From positions 386,285 to 450,284 of the forward strand of contig JADJXM010000006.1 in NCBI GenBank assembly GCA_016715865.1: DNA of 64,000 nucleotides, in the 5' to 3' direction. The position numbers and the translations under genes were made by a program. Numbering within the stretch: position 1 is the first letter of the stretch; the number at the start of each line of letters is the position of its first letter. The DNA comes from Acidobacteriota bacterium. Its GTDB lineage: Bacteria; Acidobacteriota; Blastocatellia; RBC074. The notes below the pieces were generated by a model that did no database searches, had not been told where the DNA came from, and saw nothing but the letters and a program-made list of their open reading frames with translations. Of the stretch, positions 47,271 through 57,417 are shown one piece after another.

Positions 47271-48836
47271 TCACCGCCTGCCAGGCGCCGATTCCCTGAG
47301 ACTGTTGACATGCTCGATTACCGGCCAGTACCGGGCGAAATCGAAATCCGGACTGTTCTCACGATCGTGGCAGACAAGACAGCTCTCATTTTTCGCCGGC
47401 GTTTTATAATTCCCTGCCCGTGGTTCAGCAACGTGAGCCGAGCCGGCGCCGTGGCACGATTCACACTGCACGTTGGCGAACTGCGGAGTCGCCCGGATAT
47501 TGATGAAACCCTGTTTCTGATAACCGAGCGAATGGCATCCGATGCAGGCCGCATCATACACCCGCTGCCTTGTTTCAAGCGCCGCAAATGCTTTCGAGTG
47601 GAGCGAGTTCCGCCACGATTCGTATTCGCTGACGTGGCATTTACCACAAGTTTCAGAGAGCACATACGGCGAATTCAGCGTTCCATCCGGTTTATCAGCC
47701 AGATAGGCACGCGCCTCCTCTTCGGCCATCCGTGTCTGGACGGCATCGATTTCGCTGCGCGCCCGACGCGTCATCCGGGCCATTTGCGGGTCATCCGGGA
47801 TGATCTCATCCAGCTCGACATACCGCACCGTGAAACGATCGACCATCCCTTCCCTGTCGACATATAGCCGCAATTCGCCGAGATGCTTGGTCTCTCTCGC
47901 CGCGAAAACCACGAGAGCATTATTGATCTGACGCGGATCGGGCACCAGGCCACGCTCTTCTGCATTAATAATGATATCAAGATCGTCGTTCTGGCGCGCC
48001 AGACGGTTGACCATTGGAAGGGAAAGAAATCCTGTCACGACGGTCACATCCGCCTTGTCGTGAACCTCAGCCAGTGCAGCTTTGACAGCCGCAAGCGGAT
48101 CTTCGATGATGAAACCGCTTCCGGCGATCTCTCCGGCACGGTCCTCGGGCACACGGTCACTGACGCCGATGAATGCGATCCGGACGGGCCGCGGCAACCG
48201 CTTGCCCGTGACAATCCTGATGACATACGGCGCAGGGCTGATTCGTGAGCCGTCCACTGCCTTGATATTCGCCGAAATCAGAGCCGTCTTTTCAGGCTTG
48301 AGAGGCGCATTCGGCCTTAACAGATGGCCGGCATAGGCCAGATCAAGCCACGCCAGATTGACCACATCGAGATTCATAACCTCGTTGGCGCGAACGATCC
48401 AGTCGTTCATCAATAGCGCGTCTTCCTTCAGATCGCTTCCGTCCGCTTTCCGCTCGGCGCTGAAAATGTATCCGGCATCGACCTGTAAAACAGCGGCTTC
48501 GGGACTCCGCCGTCGAAAAGCGTCTATGTATCCAACACGACGCGCAACTCCTCCGAGCGGATGAATCGGACATCCGCATACCTCGAGGTTGCCGTGCACG
48601 GTCGAGGAGTAGAACAGGACGATTCCATAACCATCATCCTTGCCCAGGCGATCATTGAGAGTGCCCGACGGAGCAGCCTTTTTCGCCAGCGCTTCTCTGC
48701 CTTCGGACTTCTTCGCAGGCCTGTCCTGCTGCCTGATAATCGCCTGTGCCGGACGCCACGACCAGCTCACCCCCCCGGCCGCCAAAGCGAAAAGGAAGAC
48801 AATTAAAAGTGACAGGTAACGCTTGCGTGTAGGCAT
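47271..48836 (-). CDS. 5'-nucleotidase-like domain fused to a tetraheme cytochrome c domain
   Basis: The 521-residue protein has an N-terminal signal anchor ([18 protein letters not shown]). Residues about 70-330 resemble the metallophosphatase/5'-nucleotidase fold ([42 protein letters not shown]), with some metal-site residues missing. The C-terminal region (about 395-510) has four heme c motifs, CGKCH, CIGCH, CESCH and CLVCH, in a cytochrome c-554-like arrangement. Function is unknown; periplasmic electron transfer is likely. Such fusions occur in several multiheme-rich phyla. DciA-like, gatC and gatA follow on the same strand. Confidence 0.82.
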   Translation of the reverse strand: MPTRKRYLSLLIVFLFALAAGGVSWSWRPAQAIIRQQDRPAKKSEGREALAKKAAPSGTLNDRLGKDDGYGIVLFYSSTVHGNLEVCGCPIHPLGGVARRVGYIDAFRRRSPEAAVLQVDAGYIFSAERKADGSDLKEDALLMNDWIVRANEVMNLDVVNLAWLDLAYAGHLLRPNAPLKPEKTALISANIKAVDGSRISPAPYVIRIVTGKRLPRPVRIAFIGVSDRVPEDRAGEIAGSGFIIEDPLAAVKAALAEVHDKADVTVVTGFLSLPMVNRLARQNDDLDIIINAEERGLVPDPRQINNALVVFAARETKHLGELRLYVDREGMVDRFTVRYVELDEIIPDDPQMARMTRRARSEIDAVQTRMAEEEARAYLADKPDGTLNSPYVLSETCGKCHVSEYESWRNSLHSKAFAALETRQRVYDAACIGCHSLGYQKQGFINIRATPQFANVQCESCHGAGSAHVAEPRAGNYKTPAKNESCLVCHDRENSPDFDFARYWPVIEHVNSLRESAPGRR

Positions 48837-48950
48837 AGTTACAACTCTGTGATTAAATTGGGGCGCCCGACAAGATCACTTAGTTTAGACAAAAAGGGAA
48901 TGCGCCACAAGGCGACGTTCCACGCAATTATCATCATTGTTTATTCTGGC

Positions 48951-49486
48951 ATGCTGATTCTGGCTTCCACATCTCCCCGACGCGCTGAACTTCTCACCGC
49001 CGCCGGGATCGAATTCGCCGTCCGCGCAGCCGACGTGGATGAAACTCTGCTGCCCGGCGAATCGCCTGCCGATTACGTACTCAGACTTTCACGCTCGAAA
49101 GCTCTCGCCGTTGCCCGCCCCGGCGACCTCGTCCTTGGAGCCGACACCACAGTCGTCATTCACGACGAAATCGCCGCCAAACCCATTGACCATGCCGACG
49201 CGAAACGAATGCTTCGAGCCCTGAGCGGTCAGTGGCACGATGTCCTGACAGGTGTCACCCTGCTTCGGGACGATATGATTCTCTCCGATGTCGACACCAC
49301 CCGAGTCAGGTTCGTCGAGATATCTGATTCCGAATTAGACTGGTATGTAAGTACTGGTGAGCCGATGGACAAAGCGGGCGCTTACGGCATTCAGGGTCTC
49401 GCCTCACGCTTCGTCGAGCGAATCGAGGGAAACTACGCTAATGTCGTTGGCCTGCCGGTGGAAATGGTTTATCGGATGATGAAATC

Positions 49487-49514
<28 letters not shown>
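48951..49514 (+). CDS. maf: Maf-family nucleoside triphosphate pyrophosphatase
   Basis: The 187-residue enzyme belongs to the Maf family (dTTP/UTP or m7GTP pyrophosphatase). Motifs: [14 protein letters not shown] at the N-terminus, [31 protein letters not shown] and [20 protein letters not shown]. The ATG at 48951 gives the family start but has no ribosome site; ATGs at 48849 and 48900 would add unrelated residues. The last residues (VKSTKYKV) come from a heptamer repeat arm, which has replaced or extended the native end. Confidence 0.92.
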
Positions 49515-49714
<200 letters not shown>

Positions 49715-49716
<2 letters not shown>

Positions 49717-50377
49717 AAAAAATCCCATTCAACATCAACATATGCCCCATCTTCTCTTTTTTAGTGATGAGGTATTTGTGGGCTGGTTCCTTGGTCTTGA
49801 TTTCGAGCGGAACGCGTTCGACGACCTGCAGGCCGGCGTCTCTGAGCGCCCTGAGTTTGTCGGGGTTATTCGACATGAGCCGGATCCTGCGAGCGCCGAG
49901 CAGTTTGATCACCTCGGCGCACTGTCCGTATTCGCGCTGATCGATATCGAACCCGAGCCTGAGATTGGCCTCGATTGTATCGGCGCCCTCGTCCTGTAAA
50001 GCGTAGGCGCGAATTTTATTAACGATGCCGATTCCGCGACCTTCCTGGTGCTGGTAGACGATGATCCCGTGGCCCTCTTCCTGAACCATCTCCATCGCGC
50101 GCTGCAGTTGCGGGCCGCAATCGCACTTGAGCGAGTGGAAGACATCTCCCGTCAGACACTGGGAATGGATGCGCACGAGCGTTGCCTGATTGGGATCAAT
50201 CTCTCCCTTGACCAGCGCGACGAACTCTTCGTTGCTTGTGGTACTGCGAAATCCTACGATTTTGAATGGCCCATACTCCGTTGGAAGCTTTGCTTCCGCC
50301 TCTTTCACAACCGTGTACCCTGCTGTTGCTCGGTCTTGCTCCGCCTTGTCCTGGAGCATTTTTTCTGCGTCTTTCAT
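49715..50377 (-). CDS. ribA: GTP cyclohydrolase II
   Basis: The 220-residue enzyme opens GTP to start riboflavin synthesis. It has the zinc Cys set [20 protein letters not shown], the active-site [22 protein letters not shown] block and the C-terminal NNPDK segment. It is a stand-alone RibA without the RibB domain. AGGAGG precedes the ATG at 50377 by a few bases. The spacer upstream has no recognisable FMN riboswitch. It ends next to a heptamer repeat arm. Confidence 0.95.
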
Positions 50378-50641
50378 TATCCTCCTACCTGTTGTCTAAG
50401 AACCGATGTTGCGCTTGAGTCACATTGGATTTTCAACTATATGTTTCGATTACTCACCGGTCAAGATGATCGATCGACATACTTAGTTGCCTGGTTCAAC
50501 ATTAGAAGCGCCATACTTTCCAATGCTCTCGCTTCTGTGAGACTCAGTTTCATTCAAAAGCGAATATAGAATAATCAGGTTTAGTGCGCGCTTCATCACA
50601 AATGATTGGCGAAGTATTCACGTCAATTGCGTCAAAAAACG

Positions 50642-50670
50642 CTTGAGAAGAAACCCGCCGATCGCTATAC
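50642..50670 (+). promoter_or_regulatory. sigma70-type promoter abutting the GT-C-like gene
   Basis: TTGAGA (50642-50647) and TATACA (50665-50670) are 17 bases apart. The expected transcription start falls at or next to the ATG pair 50676/50679, which has no ribosome site, so the message may be leaderless. The rest of the 298-bp gap from ribA shows nothing else. Confidence 0.5.
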
Positions 50671-50675
50671 AGTAT

Positions 50676-52607
50676 ATGATGTCTACGCTCACTATTATTC
50701 CAATCACGGTACTGGCGATCGCGTGTGGCCTGGGACTGGCCAGACTGGCGATGCCCGGTTCTCCATTTCCCGCAAGGCTTTGCGCCGGAATGGTGACTGG
50801 ACTCGCCGGGCTCGCGTGGATCGGTTTTATAGCTGCGCTGGTCTTCGGATTGAATGCCGTATCAATACTGGCGACTCTTGGGCTGATGTTGATTGGGCTG
50901 TTTGTCCTGTACAAACTCGGCGACTTGACCGGTATTCGGGGTGAACTGCGGCAAATATCTGTCAACAGGATCGATCTGATCTGTTGCCTGTTATGGGCTG
51001 GCCTGCTCTGCTGGCTGTTCAGCCGTGTCATCACTTTCAGTAAGACAGGTATGATGACGGCGCCGGCCAACAATTTCGGCGATCTGCCGTTTCATTTCAG
51101 CGTCATCACGTCATTCGCCTATGGTGAAAATCTGCCGCCTGACAACCCGATCTTCAACGGAACCAGATTCACTTATCCTTTATTAATAGATTTTCTGGTG
51201 GCCTTCTATATCCGGTGCGGAGCCGGATGGCGTTCGGCGTTCTTTGTTGGGAATTTCCTTCTTTCGTTTTCGCTGGTCGGACTGATCGATTATTTCACGC
51301 GCCGGATAACGGGCAGCACTTTGGCGGCAAGGATCGCCCCGGCGATCTTCCTGTTCAATGGAGGTTCAGGGTTTCTCAATTTTTTCCGTGATCTCGGGGC
51401 TTTCTATTCAGATCCGTCGCGACTCAAGCAGGGCTTGATTCAATTCATGCTGCACCTGCCGAAGACCTACACCATGAACACCGAAATGCATCTGCTGGGC
51501 CAGTCAATTCCGCTGCGGTGGGGGAATGTTTTTACGACCCTGCTGATTCCGCAGCGATCGATGCTTTTCGGGCTGCCTTTCGTTGTCATGATTTTACTGT
51601 TCTGGTGGATGGCCATCGGAGAACACGATCAGACTGACGGTTCGTTACGCCAAAGATACCTGCTGGCATCAGGTGTGCTGACAGGAATGCTGCCGATGCT
51701 GCACGCGCACGGTTTTTTTTCAGTCATGATCGCGTGGCCGCTGCTGGTTATGCTGTTTTGGACTAAAGACTGGCTCTGGTTTGCGGTTCCTGCCGGATTA
51801 CTGGCGAGTCCACAGGTTTTCTACTTGAGCGGAACCCAGGTTCGAAATGAACTCTTCAAGCCGCATCTCTGGTGGGAAACAGGCACGGCGAACCCGGCGC
51901 TCTTCTGGGCCGCCAACGCTGGAGTTCTGCTGATTCTGGCGGCCGCGGCTTTGGCCTCGGGAAAGTTGACTTCTCGAACCGTAAAGCGCTTCCAACTGCC
52001 GTTCTGGATCTGGTTCATTGTACCGAACGCGGTTCTATTGGCGCCCTGGGCATGGGACAATATCAAAGTCCTGGTTTACTGGTCGCTTGTCGCAAGCGCA
52101 CTGGCGGCTGCGACGCTTGGATTCATGATCGGCCATCGAATGACTTTGGTGAGATGGGCTGGTGTAGCGGTGCTGATCGTGATCACGCTCTCGGGAACGC
52201 TGGACGTAATCCGCGGGCTGTCGCCTGTTGAGAAGGTGCTCCTCTTCGGAGTGCAGGAATTGAAGGCCGCCGAAAGAATACGCCAGAGCACGCCTCCGCG
52301 GGCTGTCATACTTCACGCGCCGATCCATAATTCAGCAGTCGCACTTTCGGGCAGGCGTTCGGTCATGGGGTATCCCGGACATCTCTGGACGCACGGGATC
52401 GATTACGGCGGACGCGAAATGGATGTAAAAACAGCCTTTGCAGGCGGGGCTGGCGCGATCGAAGCTCTGGCCAGGCTGAATGTCGACTTTCTGCTGATCG
52501 GACCTTTCGAGCGCGCACAGATGCAGGCCAACGAACGATTTTTCCAGGATCTCTATCAGATGGTCTTCGAGGAGGGTGATTACCGGCTGTACCGAATCGA
52601 TCATTAA
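50676..52607 (+). CDS. polytopic membrane protein, GT-C glycosyltransferase-like
   Basis: The 643-residue protein has about 11-13 membrane helices over residues 5-510 and a short C-terminal soluble part (about 520-640, with DVIRGLSPVEKVLLFGVQEL and YRLYRIDH). The first large loop contains ANNFGDLPFHFSVITSFAYG, reminiscent of the acidic, aromatic first loop of GT-C enzymes that use polyprenyl-phosphate sugars, and later loops contain FNGTRFTYPLL. No family name can be given from motifs alone. The ATG at 50676 is chosen because a promoter ends just before it; an in-frame start at 50643 would fall inside that promoter. priA follows after 43 bp. Confidence 0.65.
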   Translation: MMSTLTIIPITVLAIACGLGLARLAMPGSPFPARLCAGMVTGLAGLAWIGFIAALVFGLNAVSILATLGLMLIGLFVLYKLGDLTGIRGELRQISVNRIDLICCLLWAGLLCWLFSRVITFSKTGMMTAPANNFGDLPFHFSVITSFAYGENLPPDNPIFNGTRFTYPLLIDFLVAFYIRCGAGWRSAFFVGNFLLSFSLVGLIDYFTRRITGSTLAARIAPAIFLFNGGSGFLNFFRDLGAFYSDPSRLKQGLIQFMLHLPKTYTMNTEMHLLGQSIPLRWGNVFTTLLIPQRSMLFGLPFVVMILLFWWMAIGEHDQTDGSLRQRYLLASGVLTGMLPMLHAHGFFSVMIAWPLLVMLFWTKDWLWFAVPAGLLASPQVFYLSGTQVRNELFKPHLWWETGTANPALFWAANAGVLLILAAAALASGKLTSRTVKRFQLPFWIWFIVPNAVLLAPWAWDNIKVLVYWSLVASALAAATLGFMIGHRMTLVRWAGVAVLIVITLSGTLDVIRGLSPVEKVLLFGVQELKAAERIRQSTPPRAVILHAPIHNSAVALSGRRSVMGYPGHLWTHGIDYGGREMDVKTAFAGGAGAIEALARLNVDFLLIGPFERAQMQANERFFQDLYQMVFEEGDYRLYRIDH

Positions 52608-52650
52608 CAGTCTTTGCGATTAAATTGACAACTACAGAAATCTAACAGGA

Positions 52651-55122
52651 ATGTTTGCCGAAGTCGCGATTCCGCTCAATGTCTACCAGACCTTCACCTA
52701 TCGCCTGCCCGAGAGCTTTTCGGGCGAGGCGAAGGCGGGTTGTCGTGTGCTCGTTCCATTCGGCCGACAACTTGTCACCGGCTACATTGTGGACCTGCAC
52801 GACGGACTCCGGGAGACAGGGCAGGAAGACGATGGATTCGAGATTCGAAATGTCGAGGAACTCTTCGATACCGAACCTCTGGTCACGCCGGAATTGCTGG
52901 AATTGACCAAATGGATCGCCGATTACTATTACGCAGCCTGGGGCGAGGTTATCAAATCGAGCCTGCCGGCCGGCATCAACGCCGAGGCTGAAACGATTGT
53001 ATCAATCACCGCCGAAGGAAGGCTGGCGCTTGCCGATGCGGAATCAAAACGAAGCAAAACCTCGACCCGATTTGAGGCGCTGGCGCTGATCGCCGAAAAC
53101 GGGATGATCGGGGCAGGCGAACTGGCAAAACATTTCACCAAAGCCCGCGCCGCGGCGGTGATCAGGGAACTCGAACGGGCGGGTCACGTCTCGATCACGC
53201 GAAAGCTGCAATCGGCGATAGCCAAGCCTAAACAGCAGCAGGCCGTTCGCCTGATCGACCGCGCACCGGCCGAGGGCAGCAAGCCCCTCAGCGAGGCGCA
53301 GGAAAGGGTTGCCAATCTGCTCTTTGAATCGGCTGAACCTGTCGCCTTCGCGCGACTTGCCGAGATGGCGGGGGTCAGCGCCTCGGTCATCAAGACTCTC
53401 GAGAAACGCGGATACGTCGAGGTCTTCACACGCGAAATCCGCCGCGACCCGCTGGCTCATCTTGGCGCGGCCGATCCCGCGGATCCAACGGCAGGTATGA
53501 CCCTGACCGCGAAACAGCAGGAAGCTCTGGATCAGATCGTCGACAAGCTCAAAGAGGACCAGTATGCGGCATTTCTGCTCCACGGAGTGACGGGCAGCGG
53601 AAAGACAGAAGTCTACATGCGCGCCATGCGGGCAACGGTCGATCGGGGCAAGACAGCGCTCATGCTGGTGCCCGAGATTTCGCTCACACCGATGTTCGCC
53701 AAGAGGCTCCGTGCACATTTCGGCGATGCGGTTGCGATCCTTCATTCATCCCTCTCGGAGGGCGAAAGGCTGGACGAGTGGAACCGGATCAGAACCGGAG
53801 AAGCCCGCGTCTGCATCGGGGCCCGATCCGCCGTCTTCGCGCCGCTCGAAGATATCGGCCTGATCGTCGTTGATGAAGAACACGAGGCTTCATACAAGCA
53901 GGAGGAATCCCCAAGGTATCACGGCCGCGATACTGCCATCATGCGCGCCAACCGCGCCGATGCAGTCGTCATACTGGGCAGCGCGACACCCTCGATGGAA
54001 TCCTTCCACAATGCGCATACGGATAAGTATCACTACATCCGCCTGGCTGAGCGGATCGGAGGCCGGCCTCTGGCGGATGTCGAAATCGTCGATATGCGCG
54101 AGGTCTTCAATCGCCACGGCAAACAGCAGGTCTTTTCCGACGAAATGCTCGCGGCTATCCGCGAGAATTTCGCGCGCGGCGAACAGACCCTGGTGCTGCT
54201 CAACCGTCGAGGATATTCATCCTTCACGCTCTGCCGGACCTGCGGTCATACATCAAGATGCCCGAACTGCGATGTCACGCTCACATTTCACCGGAACGAA
54301 TCGCGACTGGTGTGCCATTACTGCAACCATATCGAGCGAGTGCCGCGCACCTGCCCTGATTGCGAAGGACCATATATCAATTATGTCGGCGAAGGAACCG
54401 AGCAGATCGAGGCGCTGCTCAAACAGATGAACCCTCAGATGCGCATCGCCCGACTGGATCGCGACACCACACGCCGCCGTGGAGCTTTTGAAAAACTGCT
54501 CAATGAGTTCGCCGGCGGAGATATCGACCTCATGGTCGGAACTCAGATGATCGCCAAGGGCCACGACTTTCATAATGTCACGCTGGTCTGCGTCATCTCG
54601 GTCGATGCCGGTTTGAGCATGCCCGATTTTCGCGCCGCCGAACGCACTTTTCAGCTCCTGACCCAGGTCTCGGGTCGAGCCGGCCGTGGGGAAAAAGCCG
54701 GCCGCGTAATCATTCAAAGCTATCACACTGAACATTACGCTCTTCAATTCGCCCGCGAACAGAATTATGAGAAGTTCTATCAGCACGAGATCAACTTTCG
54801 CCAGGCGATGCATTACCCGCCTTTCGTCGCGCTGATCAACCTGCTCATCCGGCACACCGATTACTCGAAGGCCGCGTCTATGGCGGCGGAAACCGCCCGG
54901 CTTGTCCGCGAAGCGGATACCGAAAAGGTGCTTCGAGTGCTTGGCCCCGCTCCCGCCCCGCTTTCACGGCTCAAGGGAGAGTACCGCCAGCAGATTCTCA
55001 TCAAAACTCGTTATCGCCGGCAGGCCCGCGAAGCTCTCGATGCGGCAATGGATGACCTGAAGAAACGAAAACAGGATACCAGAATGATCACGATCGAAGT
55101 CGATCCGGTTAATATGATGTGA
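52651..55122 (+). CDS. priA: primosomal protein N' (replication restart helicase)
   Basis: The 823-residue helicase restarts stalled replication forks. It shows the N-terminal DNA-binding part, Walker [15 protein letters not shown] (about residue 315), Walker B-like [18 protein letters not shown], motif [13 protein letters not shown], and eight zinc-binding Cys in the [13 protein letters not shown] to CPDCEG segment (about 530-570), then [11 protein letters not shown] (motif VI). It is about 90 residues longer than E. coli PriA, mainly from an insert around residues 140-260. The ATG at 52651 follows CAGGA. Confidence 0.95.
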   Translation: MFAEVAIPLNVYQTFTYRLPESFSGEAKAGCRVLVPFGRQLVTGYIVDLHDGLRETGQEDDGFEIRNVEELFDTEPLVTPELLELTKWIADYYYAAWGEVIKSSLPAGINAEAETIVSITAEGRLALADAESKRSKTSTRFEALALIAENGMIGAGELAKHFTKARAAAVIRELERAGHVSITRKLQSAIAKPKQQQAVRLIDRAPAEGSKPLSEAQERVANLLFESAEPVAFARLAEMAGVSASVIKTLEKRGYVEVFTREIRRDPLAHLGAADPADPTAGMTLTAKQQEALDQIVDKLKEDQYAAFLLHGVTGSGKTEVYMRAMRATVDRGKTALMLVPEISLTPMFAKRLRAHFGDAVAILHSSLSEGERLDEWNRIRTGEARVCIGARSAVFAPLEDIGLIVVDEEHEASYKQEESPRYHGRDTAIMRANRADAVVILGSATPSMESFHNAHTDKYHYIRLAERIGGRPLADVEIVDMREVFNRHGKQQVFSDEMLAAIRENFARGEQTLVLLNRRGYSSFTLCRTCGHTSRCPNCDVTLTFHRNESRLVCHYCNHIERVPRTCPDCEGPYINYVGEGTEQIEALLKQMNPQMRIARLDRDTTRRRGAFEKLLNEFAGGDIDLMVGTQMIAKGHDFHNVTLVCVISVDAGLSMPDFRAAERTFQLLTQVSGRAGRGEKAGRVIIQSYHTEHYALQFAREQNYEKFYQHEINFRQAMHYPPFVALINLLIRHTDYSKAASMAAETARLVREADTEKVLRVLGPAPAPLSRLKGEYRQQILIKTRYRRQAREALDAAMDDLKKRKQDTRMITIEVDPVNMM

Positions 55123-55128
55123 GAAGAA

Positions 55129-55401
55129 GTGTCCAGTGTGATAGTTTCCAGTAAGAATGAGTTTCCAGTTAATAGCATTGATCCGAGCAAGGATCTTGTG
55201 TGCAAATAGCCCCCTGAAGGCGAATATGGAGTGCGGCGGCCCGGCGCCGCTTTGGTAATCATTTCAGTATTTGGCAAAATTGAATACTAAAGCGGCGCCG
55301 GGCCGCCGCACTCCATATTCGCCTTCAGGGGCTAGCAGTTACAAATATTTACGTGTTTTTACTGAAAACCGGAAACTGGAAACTTTCACACTGGAAACTT
55401 T
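55129..55401. repeat. AGTTTCC heptamer palindrome with a nested 43-bp palindrome
   Basis: Outer arms are AGTTTCC-type (55129-55170 left; 55361-55401 right). The loop beginning with GCATTGATCCGA resembles the loop of the palindrome at 57216-57401 (GCATTAATCCGA), but is interrupted by the 43-bp inverted repeat at 55211-55331. Together they fill the gap between priA and the Tat epimerase gene. Confidence 0.85.
55211..55331. repeat. 43-bp perfect inverted repeat (family 2)
   Basis: Arms 55211-55253 and 55289-55331 are perfect reverse complements around a 35-bp AT-rich spacer. The arms are GC-rich (core GGCGGCCCGGCGCCGC) and begin CCCCTGAAGG. No open frame or target duplication is clear. It resembles a mobile REP-like palindrome inserted in a heptamer repeat loop. 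Confidence 0.9.
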
Positions 55402-55417
55402 TCAAGGAGGCTAAAAA

Positions 55418-56266
55418 ATGAACCGCAGAAATTTCCTTTCGACAGCGACAGGCGGGTCGCTCGGAGCGCTGGCGATTGCCGGCTTCACCCCCGGTCAATC
55501 GCTGGCGGCTGACCGACTGAAGAAGGTCGGCGTTCAGCTCTACACCGTCAGAAACGAGATGGCCAAAGATTTTGAAGGCTCTCTGCAACAGATCGCCGGC
55601 ATCGGCTACGATCAGGTCGAATTCGCCGGCTATTACAACCACGAGCCGAAACAGGTCAGGGCATTACTGGATCGGCTCGGCCTTGATGCCCCATCGGCTC
55701 ATGTCCCGCTCAAGGACATTCGAGAGAACATGTCCAGGGTGATCGACGGCGCGAAGATCATCGGGCATCGCTACCTCATCTGCCCCTACCTGATGGAGAA
55801 CGAGCGCAAAACGCTGGACCAGTACAAAGAATATGCGGCGCTCTTCAACAAGGCCGGCGAGGCATGCAAAAAGTCAGGCATCCAGTTCGGATACCATAAC
55901 CATGATTTCGAATTCATGGCCATTGACGGAAGATTGCCATTCGATCTGCTGCTGGCCGAAACCGACAGGAATCTGGTCAAGATCGAGCTTGACCTTTACT
56001 GGACGGTAAAGGCCAGACAGAATCCGGTCGCCTTCATGAAAAAGAATCCCGGCAGGTTCGTCGCATTTCACGTCAAGGATATGGACAACACCGAGAAAGG
56101 ATTCTTCACCGAAGTCGGCCGCGGAGTGATCAATTTTAAAGAGATTTTTCAGGCAGGACGGCAGGCGGGTGTAGACCTGTTCATCGTCGAACAGGACCAG
56201 ACGCCCGGGTCGCCGTTCGACAGTCTCAGGATCAGTCATGACTATTTGAGCAGGCTGCAATTTTAA
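55418..56266 (+). CDS. Tat-exported sugar phosphate isomerase/epimerase-type TIM barrel
   Basis: The 282-residue protein begins with a twin-arginine signal (NRRNFLSTATGGSLGALAIA, cleavage near SLAAD). The barrel has VQLYTVRNEMAKD, GYDQVEFAGYYNHEP, QFGYHNHDFEF, KIELDLYWTVKA and HVKDMDN, the metal and substrate positions of the xylose-isomerase-like AP-endonuclease-2 superfamily. The substrate is unknown. AAGGAGG precedes the ATG. The EamA transporter starts 10 bp after its stop, suggesting that the two act together, for example in uptake or export of a sugar derivative. It is a distant paralogue of the gene at 24613. Confidence 0.87.
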   Translation: MNRRNFLSTATGGSLGALAIAGFTPGQSLAADRLKKVGVQLYTVRNEMAKDFEGSLQQIAGIGYDQVEFAGYYNHEPKQVRALLDRLGLDAPSAHVPLKDIRENMSRVIDGAKIIGHRYLICPYLMENERKTLDQYKEYAALFNKAGEACKKSGIQFGYHNHDFEFMAIDGRLPFDLLLAETDRNLVKIELDLYWTVKARQNPVAFMKKNPGRFVAFHVKDMDNTEKGFFTEVGRGVINFKEIFQAGRQAGVDLFIVEQDQTPGSPFDSLRISHDYLSRLQF

Positions 56267-56276
56267 GAGGACCTGA

Positions 56277-57212
56277 GTGTCAATCGAAACCACAATTAAT
56301 CCGGGCATCGGTCTCGGAGTCAGGGAGAGGCGTGCGCCTGGCATCTTCTCATCGCCCGATCTGAGCATGATCCTGGTGGTACTGCTCTGGGGATCGAATT
56401 TTGCGATCATCAAGGTCTCGTTGAGGGACCTCGGACCGCTGACCTTCACCGCCCTGCGCTTCAGCCTGGCGACGGTGCTGCTGCTCGCGCTGCTGCGCTG
56501 GCGGGAAGGCTCTCTGGCCTTGCCTAAAGGGCACTTCCTGCGGATGCTCTGGCTGGGCCTGATCGGAAACACCGGTTATCAAATCCTCTTCATCAGTGGA
56601 TTGGCAAGGACGACCTCTGCGAACGGGTCGCTGATCATCACTTCGACACCGATCATCGTCGCGCTGGCGGGCAGCCTGATCGGCATCGAGCGAATCAACC
56701 GTTACATTATCATCGGCATGTCGCTCGCATTCGGCGGCATCATGACTGTCATGCTCAATCGCGGAGTTGCCGTCTCGCCGGAAACGATCACAGGCGACAT
56801 GCTGGTGCTTGGATCATCCTTCTGCTGGGCGATTTACGTTCTCGGCATGCGCGCGGTCAGCCATGAAATCTCACCGTTGAAAGCGACGACCTACTCCCTC
56901 ATCACTGGTATGCCAGGATTGTTGCTGATCGGCCTTCCGGGTATCGTCCGAACCGACTGGCACCTGGTTGGACCAACAGCAATCGGAGGTATACTCTATT
57001 CTTCGATTTTTGCCCTGGTCGTCTGTTATCTGCTGCATAATCGTGCGGTTCGGCTGATCGGCGGAGTGCGAACGACCATCTATGGTTGCGCCATTCCGAT
57101 CATCGCCGCCCTGGTTGCATGGCCGCTGCTCGGCGAACGGCCTACTATCACTCAGGCCATCGGAGCGACCCTGATCATCGGCGGAGTCTTTATCTCGGGC
57201 AGGAAGACATGA
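56277..57212 (+). CDS. EamA-family (drug/metabolite transporter) permease
   Basis: The 311-residue protein has ten predicted membrane helices in two EamA repeats (about 25-160 and 165-305). Typical pieces are VLLWGSNFAIIKVSLRDLGP and, in the second repeat, GDMLVLGSSFCWAIYVLGMR. The GTG start at 56277 follows AAGAGG. The substrate of this broad superfamily cannot be predicted. It is probably co-transcribed with the Tat epimerase before it. Confidence 0.87.
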   Translation: MSIETTINPGIGLGVRERRAPGIFSSPDLSMILVVLLWGSNFAIIKVSLRDLGPLTFTALRFSLATVLLLALLRWREGSLALPKGHFLRMLWLGLIGNTGYQILFISGLARTTSANGSLIITSTPIIVALAGSLIGIERINRYIIIGMSLAFGGIMTVMLNRGVAVSPETITGDMLVLGSSFCWAIYVLGMRAVSHEISPLKATTYSLITGMPGLLLIGLPGIVRTDWHLVGPTAIGGILYSSIFALVVCYLLHNRAVRLIGGVRTTIYGCAIPIIAALVAWPLLGERPTITQAIGATLIIGGVFISGRKT

Positions 57213-57215
57213 TTA

Positions 57216-57401
57216 AGTTTCCAGTTTCCAGATTTTTAGTTTCGAGAAGGGACAGTTTCCGGTAGGAAAAAGTTTCCAGCTTATGGCATTAATCCGATAA
57301 GAGATCATATTTGCATCCATAATATATGTGTTTAAGTATTTTTACTGGAAACTGGAAAATTCTTCCTACTGGAAACTTCCCCCACTGGACACTGGAAACT
57401 T
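57216..57401. repeat. AGTTTCC heptamer palindrome ahead of the TPR gene
   Basis: Several AGTTTCC units lie on the left (57216-57280) and CTGGAAA units on the right (57343-57401), around a loop of about 60 bp. That loop is homologous to the one in 55129-55401. The right arm ends about 17 bases before the TPR gene start. Confidence 0.85.
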
Positions 57402-57417
57402 TTCTGCGAGTTGTGCG

